Positions 52,138 to 59,860 of a DNA stretch of 64,000 nucleotides are shown one piece after another. The position numbers and the translations under genes are program-made. Position 1 is the first letter of the stretch. Every line of letters begins with the position of its first letter. The notes beneath the pieces were generated by a model. The model did no database searches. It was not told where the DNA came from and saw only the letters and a list, made by a program, of their open reading frames with translations. The stretch is from Thermoanaerobaculales bacterium (GTDB taxonomy: Bacteria > Acidobacteriota > Thermoanaerobaculia > Thermoanaerobaculales > Sulfomarinibacteraceae): the NCBI GenBank assembly GCA_035358815.1, contig DAOPQC010000003.1, positions 186,001 through 250,000 of the forward strand, written 5' to 3'.

Positions 52138-52986
52138 TCACACCTCCACGCTCGAGCCGGTCGCGAACGGCTGCAGGGCGCTGCCCATCACGCCGCGCAG
52201 CACGCCGAAGGCCCTGCGGCCGGTGCAGTGGCCGGTGTAGACCGTGCCCGAGGTCAGCTCGAGGATCGTGCGGCCGATCGCCTCCACCTCCTCACGGGAC
52301 GCCGCCATGCTGTCGAAGAACGGCACGCCGATGAGGTGGAAGCCGCCGAACACCGCCTTGACCGGGACACCGGGGAAGCGGGTGCGGGCGGACTCGATCA
52401 TGTTGAGGATGCCGTGGTGGGAGCATCCGGTGAAGACGACGATCCCGTCGTCGTCCCGCACCACCAGCACCAGCTCGTGCTCGAAGGGATCGGGCACCAG
52501 CGAGCCGCCGCGCTCCACCCACAGGTGGCGGTTGCCCTGGGGACGAGGGTGGTGGGCGCCGATCCGGGTCAGCAGCACGACCCCGGGCGCGATCTCCGCC
52601 GACTCGGTGAGCAGCTCGAAGCGGTGCGCGAAGCGGTCGAAGAGCATGGGATCGAGGCCGATCGGCCGCTTGATGACCACCAGCGAACGAAAGAAGCGGG
52701 GCGCCCACCCGCTCGCCCGGAGATGGACCCGCGCCCGGTCGTTGACGGCGAGGAAGCGCTGGAGGCCGCCGCCGTGGTCGTAGTGGTGGTGGGACAGCAC
52801 CGCGAGGTCGACGGTTCCAAGGTCGATCCCCAGCCGCTCGGCGTTGTCGGCGAACGCACCCGAGGCGCCAGTGTCGAACAGGATCTGCAGGTCGCCGCGC
52901 CGGATGTGGAGCGACAGCCCGAACTCGGCCTTGAGGTCCTCGCGGCCTTCGAGCGTGCCGTTCTCGATCAGCGTCGTCACCCTCAT
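52138..52986 (-). CDS. Metallo-beta-lactamase-fold hydrolase (COG1237-like)
   Basis: The 282-residue protein has the metal motif HHHYDH (66-71), a second His in GCSHHGILN and a Cys-His near YTGHCTG. The order LFDTGASGAFADNAERLGIDL then SHHHYDHGGG matches COG1237 proteins, one member of which makes the ribofuranosylaminobenzene phosphate precursor of methanopterin; most are uncharacterised. There is no signal peptide. The ATG at 52986 is preferred because GGAGG lies six bases ahead; a GTG one codon earlier is possible. The true substrate is unknown. Confidence 0.87.
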   Translation of the reverse strand: MRVTTLIENGTLEGREDLKAEFGLSLHIRRGDLQILFDTGASGAFADNAERLGIDLGTVDLAVLSHHHYDHGGGLQRFLAVNDRARVHLRASGWAPRFFRSLVVIKRPIGLDPMLFDRFAHRFELLTESAEIAPGVVLLTRIGAHHPRPQGNRHLWVERGGSLVPDPFEHELVLVVRDDDGIVVFTGCSHHGILNMIESARTRFPGVPVKAVFGGFHLIGVPFFDSMAASREEVEAIGRTILELTSGTVYTGHCTGRRAFGVLRGVMGSALQPFATGSSVEV

Positions 52987-53056
52987 CACGCGCCTCCGAG
53001 GGAATCATGACAGGAGGAAGGGGCGAGGGGCTAGGGGTCAGGGAGGAGACCCCATC

Positions 53057-53077
53057 CCCCGCCCGCTTCCGCTTCCG
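53057..53077 (+). repeat. 21-bp dispersed repeat, copy 2
   Basis: Identical to 47491-47511. It forms an inverted pair with 53277-53297. Confidence 0.75.
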
Positions 53078-53276
53078 TGCCCGACGGCGCGAGTCCATGA
53101 GAGGACGCGCGGGCTCCAGCTCCAGTGGCGTTCACCCCGAGATGCCAAAGACCCTCGCCAAGCACCTCTGGGCACGATCGCCGGGCGGTCAGCAGTCGGA
53201 TCCAGACAGTCCATACCTCGCAGAGTACTGGGCGCGCGAGCAGGGACGCATCCGGATGAGGAAGCGGGTGCGGGCG

Positions 53277-53297
53277 CGGAAGCGGAAGCGGGCGGGG
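53277..53297 (-). repeat. 21-bp dispersed repeat, copy 3 (inverted)
   Basis: Exact reverse complement of 53057-53077. The pair encloses 199 bp. Confidence 0.75.
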
Positions 53298-53339
53298 AAC
53301 ACCGAGGCGTAGACTGGGCCGTCCGCACAGGGGGTGGCA

Positions 53340-55070
53340 ATGAACGGCAACCGCATCGGGCTGGATCGGCGGCGGTTCGTCGGTTTCTGCGCCGGCTTCG
53401 GTCTGGCGGGGCTGGCTGCCGAGCGGCTCTGGGCAGCCGCTGGCGAGGGGCCGATCACCCGCGAGACCCTGGCCGCGGCCGAGGCCCTGGCCGGGATCGA
53501 GCTGACCGACGCCGAGCGCGAGCTGGCGCTTGCCGGCCTCGAAGAGCTGCGGCGGGACTACCTCACGCTGCGCGGGGTGCCGCTCGCCAACGCGGTGGCG
53601 CCGGCCCTGCGCTTCGACCCCGAGGTCCCCGGGGCGATCACCCGGCAGCCGGCGTCGGCGCGGCGCCCGAGCCCCGACCGCGCGGCCGCGCTGCCCGACG
53701 ACGAGGAGGCGATCGCCTTCCTGCCGGCGGTCGAGCTCGGCCGGCACCTGCGCGAACGCCGGATCTCGTCGCGCGAGCTCACCCGGCTCTACCTCGACCG
53801 CCTCAAGCGCTTCGATCCCCAGCTTCACTGCGTCGTCACCCTCACCGAGGAGCGGGCCCTCGAGGCTGCGGCGCGGGCCGACGAGGAGCTCGAGCGCGGC
53901 TTCTCCCGCGGGCCGCTGCACGGCGTTCCCTGGGGCGCTAAGGACCTGCTCGCGGTGCGCGGCTACCCGACGACCTGGGGCGCCGCGCCCTTCCGCGACC
54001 AGGTCATCGACGAGGACTCTTCGGTGGTGCGCCGGCTCGACGAGGCGGGGGCCGTCCTGGCGGCGAAGCTGACGCTTGGCGAGCTCGCCTGGGGCGACGT
54101 CTGGTTCGGCGGCATGACCCGCAACCCGTGGCAGCCCGAGCAGGGCTCGAGTGGCTCCTCGGCCGGACCGGCCGCCGCCACCGCCGCCGGCCTGGTCGGC
54201 TTTGCGATCGGCAGCGAGACCTGGGGCTCGATCGTGTCGCCGTCGACCCGCTGCGGCGTGACCGGGCTGCGGCCGACCTTCGGCCGGGTCAGCCGCTACG
54301 GCGCGATGGCCCTGTCGTGGAGCATGGACAAGCTGGGGCCCATGGGCCGCTCGGTCGAGGACTGCGCGCTGGCCTTCGAGGCGATCCACGGCGCCGATGG
54401 CCTCGATCCGACCGCCGTCGACCGGCCGTTCGCGTGGGACGCAGGCTCCGACCTCTCGAAGCTGCGCATCGGCTACCTGCGCTCGCTGTTCGAGCGCCCC
54501 CCCGAGCCGGACGAGGACGAGGACCCCACGCGGGCACGCGAGGCGCACGCCCTCGAGCTCGCCGCCCTCGACGCGCTGCGCGCCATCGGTCTCGAGCTCG
54601 TACCCGTCGAGCTGCCCGAGCTGCCGGTGAGCTCGCTGTCCTTCATCCTCTCGGCGGAGGCCGCGGCCGCCTTCTCCGATCTCACGCTTTCGAACCGCGA
54701 CGACGAGCTGGCACGCCAGGTCGACCAGGCCTGGCCCAACGTGCTGCGGCAGGCACGCACCATCCCGGCGGTCGAGTACCTGCAGGCCAACCGGGTGCGC
54801 ACGCTCGTCATGCGCGAGACGGCGCGGGCCTTCGCCGACGTCGACGTCGTGGTTGCGCCGTCGTTCACCGGCGACACCCTGCTGCTGACCAACCTGACCG
54901 GCCACCCCGCGGTGGTGGTGCCGGACGGGTTCACGGCCGACGGCACGCCCTCGAGCCTCACCTTCCTCGGCCGCCTCTACGGCGAGGCCGAGACCCTGGC
55001 GGTGGCACGCGCCTACCAGGAGGCGACGGGATTTCACCTCAGGCTTCCGAGGCTGTCAGCTGGGGGGTGA
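53340..55070 (+). CDS. Tat-exported amidase-signature enzyme
   Basis: The 576-residue protein starts with a twin-arginine-like signal (LDRRRFVGF, 8-16). The amidase-signature triad is visible: Lys201 in GAKDLL, the cis-Ser in GSSGSSAG (Ser274) and the nucleophile in SETWGSIVSP (Ser297). These enzymes hydrolyse amides; the GatA-like layout extends to the C-terminus. Residues 35-120 are an unusual N-terminal extension rich in Asp, Glu and Arg. GGGGTGG precedes the ATG at 53340; a GTG two codons earlier is an alternative. The location is probably periplasmic. The substrate is unknown. Confidence 0.9.
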   Translation: MNGNRIGLDRRRFVGFCAGFGLAGLAAERLWAAAGEGPITRETLAAAEALAGIELTDAERELALAGLEELRRDYLTLRGVPLANAVAPALRFDPEVPGAITRQPASARRPSPDRAAALPDDEEAIAFLPAVELGRHLRERRISSRELTRLYLDRLKRFDPQLHCVVTLTEERALEAAARADEELERGFSRGPLHGVPWGAKDLLAVRGYPTTWGAAPFRDQVIDEDSSVVRRLDEAGAVLAAKLTLGELAWGDVWFGGMTRNPWQPEQGSSGSSAGPAAATAAGLVGFAIGSETWGSIVSPSTRCGVTGLRPTFGRVSRYGAMALSWSMDKLGPMGRSVEDCALAFEAIHGADGLDPTAVDRPFAWDAGSDLSKLRIGYLRSLFERPPEPDEDEDPTRAREAHALELAALDALRAIGLELVPVELPELPVSSLSFILSAEAAAAFSDLTLSNRDDELARQVDQAWPNVLRQARTIPAVEYLQANRVRTLVMRETARAFADVDVVVAPSFTGDTLLLTNLTGHPAVVVPDGFTADGTPSSLTFLGRLYGEAETLAVARAYQEATGFHLRLPRLSAGG

Positions 55071-55108
55071 GGGGGCCCGCTTCCGCGCCCGCTACCGCGC
55101 CCGGATTC

Positions 55109-55209
55109 GTTCCCGCCCCCGTTCCCGTTCCCGCTCGTTCGCTCCGCCCTCGAAAACGCTTCGGGCCGGTCCCCTGGAGGCGCTCCTCGAGGTGACTCGC
55201 GGCCGGCGG
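55109..55209 (+). repeat. Hexamer array plus core element, copy E
   Basis: Four GTTCCC-like units (55109-55132), the 38-bp core (55130-55167), a variable stretch, and a conserved end AGGCGCTCCTCGAGGTGACT... (55178-55209). Copy F at 56029-56123 has the same parts in the same order. Confidence 0.75.
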
Positions 55210-55297
55210 CCGCAATGACCAGCCGTCACCAATGGCTGGCCGTAGGCTGCAAGAAACTGCGGCCACGGCCGCTGCCGCTGGCAGGTTGGCATGCTCT

Positions 55298-55333
55298 CGG
55301 GAACGGGGACGGGAACGGGAACGGGAACGGGGA
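55298..55333 (-). repeat. Inverted hexamer array, six units
   Basis: CGGGAA, CGGGGA, then three CGGGAA and one CGGGGA. It faces copy E, so a stretch of about 165 bp is flanked by inverted arrays, just before the 3' end of the lipoprotein gene. Confidence 0.75.
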
Positions 55334-55339
55334 AGGCCC

Positions 55340-55930
55340 CTACCCCCCTCCAGCCTCCCCCAACACGAACGGGATCCTGACCTTCGACTCCGGAAGGTCG
55401 ATCTCGAGCACCCACCGGCCGGGCTGCACGCCGCCCGGGACCAGGAAGGCGAGCGGCCCGGAGCAGTACCGGAAGGGCGTGACGAAGACCGTGTCGTAGG
55501 CGAAGCCCTCCCACGGCGAGGCCAGGAACCAGCGCCCGCACGGCTCCCGGAGGCCGGCGAACCCGCTCGCAGGTGGATGCAGGAAGTCGACGTTCCTCAG
55601 CGCGAGCTGGAGCTCTCCGTAGGCGGCGCGGAATGCCTCCTGGCTGGGCAGCGGGTAGCGCGTTCCGTCGGGGCCGCGCAGCCGGATCCCGTCCCGATCG
55701 ACGGTGGTGGTCGCCGCGCTCCCGCCCGACAGCCACACCGCCAGCACCAGCCACTCGTCGCCGAGATGGCCATCGGCCCAGCGGAAGCTGACCAGGGACT
55801 GGAGCTCGGTGCCGGCGAAGCGGACCAGCGTCCGGCCTTCCCGGGTCAGCTCGCCCTCGGTTGGGAGAGGCGCCGAGGCGCACGCGACGCCGGCGACCAG
55901 TACCAACAGTGGCGACAGCTTCCTCGTCAC
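55340..55930 (-). CDS. Putative lipoprotein of unknown function
   Basis: The 196-residue protein starts at a GTG (55930) and has a lipoprotein signal with Cys17 (VAGVACASA). The body is beta-rich: TLVRFAGTELQSLVSFRW, EWLVLAVWLSGGSAATTTVD, then GRWVLEIDLPESKVRIPFVLG. It gives the impression of one immunoglobulin-like or transthyretin-like domain. I do not recognise the family. There is no strong Shine-Dalgarno. The upstream gap is filled by repeat copy F, so the two minus-strand genes here may be separate units. Confidence 0.65.
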   Translation of the reverse strand: MTRKLSPLLVLVAGVACASAPLPTEGELTREGRTLVRFAGTELQSLVSFRWADGHLGDEWLVLAVWLSGGSAATTTVDRDGIRLRGPDGTRYPLPSQEAFRAAYGELQLALRNVDFLHPPASGFAGLREPCGRWFLASPWEGFAYDTVFVTPFRYCSGPLAFLVPGGVQPGRWVLEIDLPESKVRIPFVLGEAGGG

Positions 55931-56028
55931 GACCGCACTTCCCGGAGCGTCGTCGCTCGCTCCTGCGTCCAATGGTACGCCGGTGCAACGGGGGACCGCA
56001 CTGAGCTTCCGGTTCCGCTTCCAATGTC

Positions 56029-56123
56029 GTTCCCGTTCCCGTTCCCGCTCGCTCGCCCCACCCTCGAGAGCGCTTCGCGCCGATTCTCCGCAGGCGCTCC
56101 CCGAGGTGACTCGCGGCCGGCGG
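56029..56123 (+). repeat. Hexamer array plus core element, copy F
   Basis: Three GTTCCC units (56029-56046), the core (56044-56081), a variable stretch, and the conserved end (56092-56123) that differs from copy E at one base. It lies about 40 bp beyond the stop of the large outer-membrane gene. Confidence 0.75.
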
Positions 56124-56160
56124 GCGCGGGCCCCATCCCCCAACCCCTTTCCCCCAGCCC

Positions 56161-59070
56161 CTACTTGAAGAGCTTGAGGAAGGTGACGAACACCGTGAAC
56201 GAGTCCGCCGGGCCCTCCACCGGCACGCCGACGTCGAAGTTGACCACCGTCTGCCAGGGCCCGATCACGGTGCCGTTGAGGCCGACCCCGGCGAGCAGCT
56301 CGCGGTCGAGCCCGGTCGCCTCGTCGGTCGCCCACACCAGGTCGGCCCGGCCCTCGACGCGCAGCGCCTCGGCGATGTTGAGGCCGCCGACGAGGTGCAC
56401 GCCGTCGGCCGACGAGGCGGTCACCAGCCCGCCCTGGTAGCCGGCGACCCGGCCGCGGCCGAAGGTCGAGAAGTCGTACTTCGAGAAGCGGTCGAGGTCG
56501 TCGCCGTCGAGGTGCTCGAGCTCGACGCCGACCTTGCCGAAGCGGCCCGGCCACCAGGTCTTTCCCAGCACCGCGGACCAGCGGGTGAAGTCCTGCTGGT
56601 CCTGCGAGTACTCGAGGTTGCCGGGAAAGCCCCAGAACTCCCAGCTGTGGCGGTCGTTGGCGGACGCCTGCAGGCCGAGCCGGTAGCCGCCGCGGCTGTA
56701 GCTGAGGCCCGCGGCCAGCGAGCTCGTCCAGGTGGTCTCAGGGATCACGAACTCCTCGGCCGTGTCGTCGGCCCGGCCGTAGTCGTCCCACTCGAGGCCG
56801 TAGCTGAGATCGACCTTGAGGAAGCTGCCGATCGGCCGGCCGAGGTAGAGCGAGACCAGGCCCTCGCGCGAGGTCACGGTCTCATCGGGAGCGAGGTCGC
56901 CGTCGCGGTAGAGCTCATCGTCACCGCCCAGGAAGAAGCCGAAGACGCGCGCGCCAGCGTCCCAGCGGCTCCCGAACAGTGACGGCTCGGCCCAGTTGCC
57001 GTTGACCAGCACGCCGGCGAACAGCAGGTTGACCTGGGTGCCGGTGTCGCGGAAGTCCGACGAGAAGAAGTCGACGCCGACCAGCGGAACCGGGTAGTCC
57101 TGGGTCTCGTCCCAGTAGACGCCGCCGAGCGCGAACCAGCGGTTGGGGTCATCGCGCTCGCGCACGGTCCGGCTGCCGTCGTCGTTGCGGTCAAGGTAGC
57201 GCAGGCCGTCCGCCGTGTCGCGGAGCATCGTGTCGGGCGAGGCGTGGGCTGCGGCGAGCCGCTCGGCGTAGCCGTCGGCGTTGATGCGGACGTCGGACAG
57301 CACGCTCTCCTTCTCGACCTGGACCGCGGTGTTGAGGATCGACTGCAGCTCCTGAGCGTTGACGCGGGTCGGCAGGAAGAAGCTCGCGGGGTCCCACGGC
57401 GCCGGGTTGCCGGCCTCGTCGACCGGCTCGGTCAGCGTCGTCTGCTCGTTGGAGATGACGTCGCCGGAGAGGCCGAGCTGGAGGGCGCGGGTCTTGACCC
57501 GGGCGAACAGCTGGCGGTCGACCCACACCGTGCCCTTCCACGGCGCCCCTCCCTCGACCGGCTCGGCAGGCTCGAAGTCGACCACCCAACAGTCGCGGCC
57601 GTTGACGGTGTCGGTGCCGCGCAGCCGGTAGCGGTAGTGGCGGTCGAGGTGGATCTCGAGCGGCCGCGCCGCCGCCCGCTCCGGCTGCAACAGCGGCAGC
57701 TTCGGGATCTGCCCCCGCCACAGCACGCCGTTGACCAGGAAGCGCTGCCACACCCAGTCGAACCCCTCGCCGCGGCGGTAGAAGTAGGGGCCGGCAAAGC
57801 TCGCCTCGATGACCTGGATGCCCTCGCCCGGACGGTAGCGGAAGTGCTGGGTGTAGGTCGCCTCGTAGTGGTGGAGGCGACGCTCCTGGGCGTCCTCGAA
57901 AGCCTGGAGGCGGCGCAGGATCTCCTCGACCGGCAGCTCGCGGGCCTCGGACACGTCGAGGCTCTCGGCGAAGCCGCCGAGCTCGGCGGCGGTCGGCCGT
58001 CCGAGCCTCAGCAGCGCGACCTGCTCGGCGCCCGCCACCTCCACCAGGTAGCCGGCGGGAACGCTCCCGGCGACCATCCGCTCGGTCGAGCCGTCGGCAG
58101 CCACCCGGACCGGGTCGCGCAGGTCGCGATCCGTGAAGGTGAAGGCGGTCGGCCGGTCCGACGCGCCCCGATCCACGATCACCACCAGGCCGAGGTCCTC
58201 GGCGCGCACGAACGCCCAGCCCCCGCTCCCGCCCGACGGCGTGGAGTAAGGGTCGTAGGCGTAGTCGCCCGAGAGCTCGCGGGCCAGCAGCAGGAGTGGC
58301 GCCAGGTCCCCGGGACCCAGTCCGCCGTGGGGCGCCCGGAAGAACGACACGGTGGCCCCGGCCGCCGCCGAGCGAGCGGCCTCGGGCAGGGCCCGCCACG
58401 GATCCTCGGGCAGCTCGCCAAGGTCGTGGACCAGCCAACGCCCGGGATCGATGTCGGCGGCCAGCGCGACCGCCTCGGCCAGGTCCTCGCCGCGCAGCTC
58501 GCCGACGCCGAGCCCGTCCAGGTAGGCGGCCACGTCGGCCGCGTAGAGCTCCTCGAGCAGCGCCCGGTTTCGGGGCAGCGCCCCGGTGAAGACCCGCGCC
58601 CCGGGCTGGGCGCCGGTGACCGCCACCGACGCCCGCTTGAAGAGGAACGCGTAGTCGCGGACCGCTGCCGCGGAGTCGAGCGGCACCTCCCAGGCGACCT
58701 CGACGTGGAGCGACGGCGGGGCTGCGGCGGCCAGCCGGGCCGCCTCCTCGAGCTCTCGGGCGAGCTCCGCCGCGTGCTCGGCGACCGGCGACGGCACCCG
58801 GAAGCCGAGCACCAGCCACGGCGTCGCCCCGGCCGCGGCGACTCGCCCGGCGCGGCCCGGGTCGGCGCTGCCGTCCAGGGGCGCGCGCCAGCGCAGGTAC
58901 AGCCGCGCCTCCTGCCCGAGAGCGGGCCCTTCGCCGAGCAGCCGGAGCACGGCGTCGGGGTCGTCGGCCGCGAGCCCGACGCACGGCGCGCACGGCGGCG
59001 TCTGCGCCGGGGCCGCTGCCGCAGCAAGAAGGCAGAGCAGGGTCACGCCGAGGATGATCGCGTTGCGCAT
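56161..59070 (-). CDS. Large exported protein: N-terminal domain, LolA-like middle, outer-membrane beta-barrel
   Basis: The 969-residue protein has a signal peptide (1-22). Residues 30-375 may be an alpha/beta barrel (WLVLGFRVPSPVAEHAAELA, YAADVAAYLDGLGVGEL). Residues 380-600 resemble LolA/outer-membrane-lipoprotein-sorting folds (YTQHFRYRPGEGIQVIEASF, HYRYRLRGTDTVNGRDCWVV, GTVWVDRQLFARVKTRALQL). The last 330 residues alternate amphipathic strands (TQVNLLFAGVLVNGNWAEPS, SSLAAGLSYSRGGYRLGLQA) and end in FVTFLKLFK, fitting a beta-barrel. The start has no Shine-Dalgarno but a TAGAAT box five bases ahead. Function is unknown; a lipid or lipoprotein role at the outer membrane is a guess from the middle domain. 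Confidence 0.78.
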   Translation of the reverse strand: MRNAIILGVTLLCLLAAAAAPAQTPPCAPCVGLAADDPDAVLRLLGEGPALGQEARLYLRWRAPLDGSADPGRAGRVAAAGATPWLVLGFRVPSPVAEHAAELARELEEAARLAAAAPPSLHVEVAWEVPLDSAAAVRDYAFLFKRASVAVTGAQPGARVFTGALPRNRALLEELYAADVAAYLDGLGVGELRGEDLAEAVALAADIDPGRWLVHDLGELPEDPWRALPEAARSAAAGATVSFFRAPHGGLGPGDLAPLLLLARELSGDYAYDPYSTPSGGSGGWAFVRAEDLGLVVIVDRGASDRPTAFTFTDRDLRDPVRVAADGSTERMVAGSVPAGYLVEVAGAEQVALLRLGRPTAAELGGFAESLDVSEARELPVEEILRRLQAFEDAQERRLHHYEATYTQHFRYRPGEGIQVIEASFAGPYFYRRGEGFDWVWQRFLVNGVLWRGQIPKLPLLQPERAAARPLEIHLDRHYRYRLRGTDTVNGRDCWVVDFEPAEPVEGGAPWKGTVWVDRQLFARVKTRALQLGLSGDVISNEQTTLTEPVDEAGNPAPWDPASFFLPTRVNAQELQSILNTAVQVEKESVLSDVRINADGYAERLAAAHASPDTMLRDTADGLRYLDRNDDGSRTVRERDDPNRWFALGGVYWDETQDYPVPLVGVDFFSSDFRDTGTQVNLLFAGVLVNGNWAEPSLFGSRWDAGARVFGFFLGGDDELYRDGDLAPDETVTSREGLVSLYLGRPIGSFLKVDLSYGLEWDDYGRADDTAEEFVIPETTWTSSLAAGLSYSRGGYRLGLQASANDRHSWEFWGFPGNLEYSQDQQDFTRWSAVLGKTWWPGRFGKVGVELEHLDGDDLDRFSKYDFSTFGRGRVAGYQGGLVTASSADGVHLVGGLNIAEALRVEGRADLVWATDEATGLDRELLAGVGLNGTVIGPWQTVVNFDVGVPVEGPADSFTVFVTFLKLFK

Positions 59071-59075
59071 GGCGC

Positions 59076-59081
59076 ATTCTA
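59076..59081 (-). promoter_or_regulatory. -10 box of the large outer-membrane gene, predicted leaderless
   Basis: The minus strand reads TAGAAT, then GCGCC, then the ATG. Five bases is too short for a leader, so transcription probably begins at the start codon. Confidence 0.5.
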
Positions 59082-59178
59082 GGGCCTCCGGCGGGTCGCG
59101 TGCCCAGGCTTGACGTGATCACCCGCACCTGACAGGTCGGTCGCGCCGCGCTCGGGCCCCGGCCGGCCGGCGCTGATG

Positions 59179-59187
59179 TGGTATCCT
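59179..59187 (+). promoter_or_regulatory. Extended -10 promoter of the 59227 gene
   Basis: TGGTATCCT fits TGnTAnnCT. It overlaps the left arm of a 7-bp inverted repeat GGTATCC-N14-GGATACC (59180-59207), a possible operator or leader hairpin. Confidence 0.45.
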
Positions 59188-59226
59188 TCGCGGTGGATCA
59201 GGATACCGATCTTCGGGAGGAGAGAC

Positions 59227-59793
59227 ATGAGACGTTCGCTTGCTGTTCTCGCAGTCCTGCTGCTGGTGGGCGCGATGGCGACTGCCGGCAACCGCACGGA
59301 CCCCAGCTTTGTCGGGCGGCCGGGGGGACCGCCGACCGATGCCGGCACCGACGAGTGCCCGGGCACGCCGATCAACGGCCCACTGCCGTACGCGGACTCC
59401 GGCGACACCTGTGCCGGGACCAACAGCATCACGTCGTACACAGGCACCTGCACCCTGCCGTTCCCATACGGCGGCGAGGACCTGATCTACGAGATCAGCC
59501 TCGGCACCGGCAATAACGTCGGCTTCTCGGCCGACCTCGGGCCGACCGGCGACCTCGCGCTGTTCCTGATCTCGACCTGCGGCAACGGCGCCTCGTGCGT
59601 GATCAACTCGCAGGACGCCATCGGGCCGGGCGCCGGACCGGAGGTGATCGATCCGGCGACCTACCCGCCCGCAACCTACTACCTGTATGTCGACTCCTAC
59701 TACGATGCCGGCACCACGGGCAGCTGCGGGACCTACAACCTGACCGTGACCGGGACCGTGCCCGTCGAGCTGATCGAGTTCACGGCCAGCTAG
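59227..59793 (+). CDS. Small secreted protein with C-terminal PVELIEF motif
   Basis: The 188-residue protein has a signal peptide (1-22). The remainder matches the bacterial pre-peptidase C-terminal pattern: CPGTPINGPLPYADSGDTCAG, DLIYEISLGTGNNVGFSADL, LALFLISTCG, TYYLYVDSYYD and GTYNLTVTG. It ends VPVELIEFTAS, a variant of the tail on the genes at 21347 and 22700. GGGAGGAG sets the ATG at 59227. It is probably exported to the surface; no enzymatic site is visible. A terminator follows. Confidence 0.8.
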   Translation: MRRSLAVLAVLLLVGAMATAGNRTDPSFVGRPGGPPTDAGTDECPGTPINGPLPYADSGDTCAGTNSITSYTGTCTLPFPYGGEDLIYEISLGTGNNVGFSADLGPTGDLALFLISTCGNGASCVINSQDAIGPGAGPEVIDPATYPPATYYLYVDSYYDAGTTGSCGTYNLTVTGTVPVELIEFTAS

Positions 59794-59820
59794 CGGCCAC
59801 TGCGAGACGCTCCGACCACG

Positions 59821-59846
59821 ACCGGCCCGCCGCAGCGCGGGCCGGT
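59821..59846 (+). terminator. Intrinsic terminator after the 59227 gene
   Basis: A perfect 10-bp GC stem (ACCGGCCCGC/GCGGGCCGGT) with a 6-nt loop, then TTCG. The next gene starts 15 bp later, so some read-through is possible. Confidence 0.6.
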
Positions 59847-59860
59847 TTCGCTGCCGGCTG

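Larger units (their letters stand above)
52987..53339. other. Divergent intergenic region of 353 bp with inverted 21-bp repeats
   Basis: No gene is convincing here. A plus-strand frame of about 100 codons exists (53007-53312), but its ends are low-complexity Arg-rich translations of the repeats. The gap holds two inverted copies of the 21-bp repeat (53057-53077 and 53277-53297) around about 200 bp of ordinary composition, and Gly-rich tracts next to the metallo-beta-lactamase gene. A promoter for the amidase was not found. Confidence 0.6.

Noticed and set aside
53007..53312. A 101-residue plus-strand protein between the metallo-beta-lactamase and amidase genes
   Set aside because: Both ends are translations of the repeat tracts (Arg/Lys/Glu-rich), and no ribosome site or homologue-like motif is visible. 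A gene remnant in the middle cannot be ruled out.
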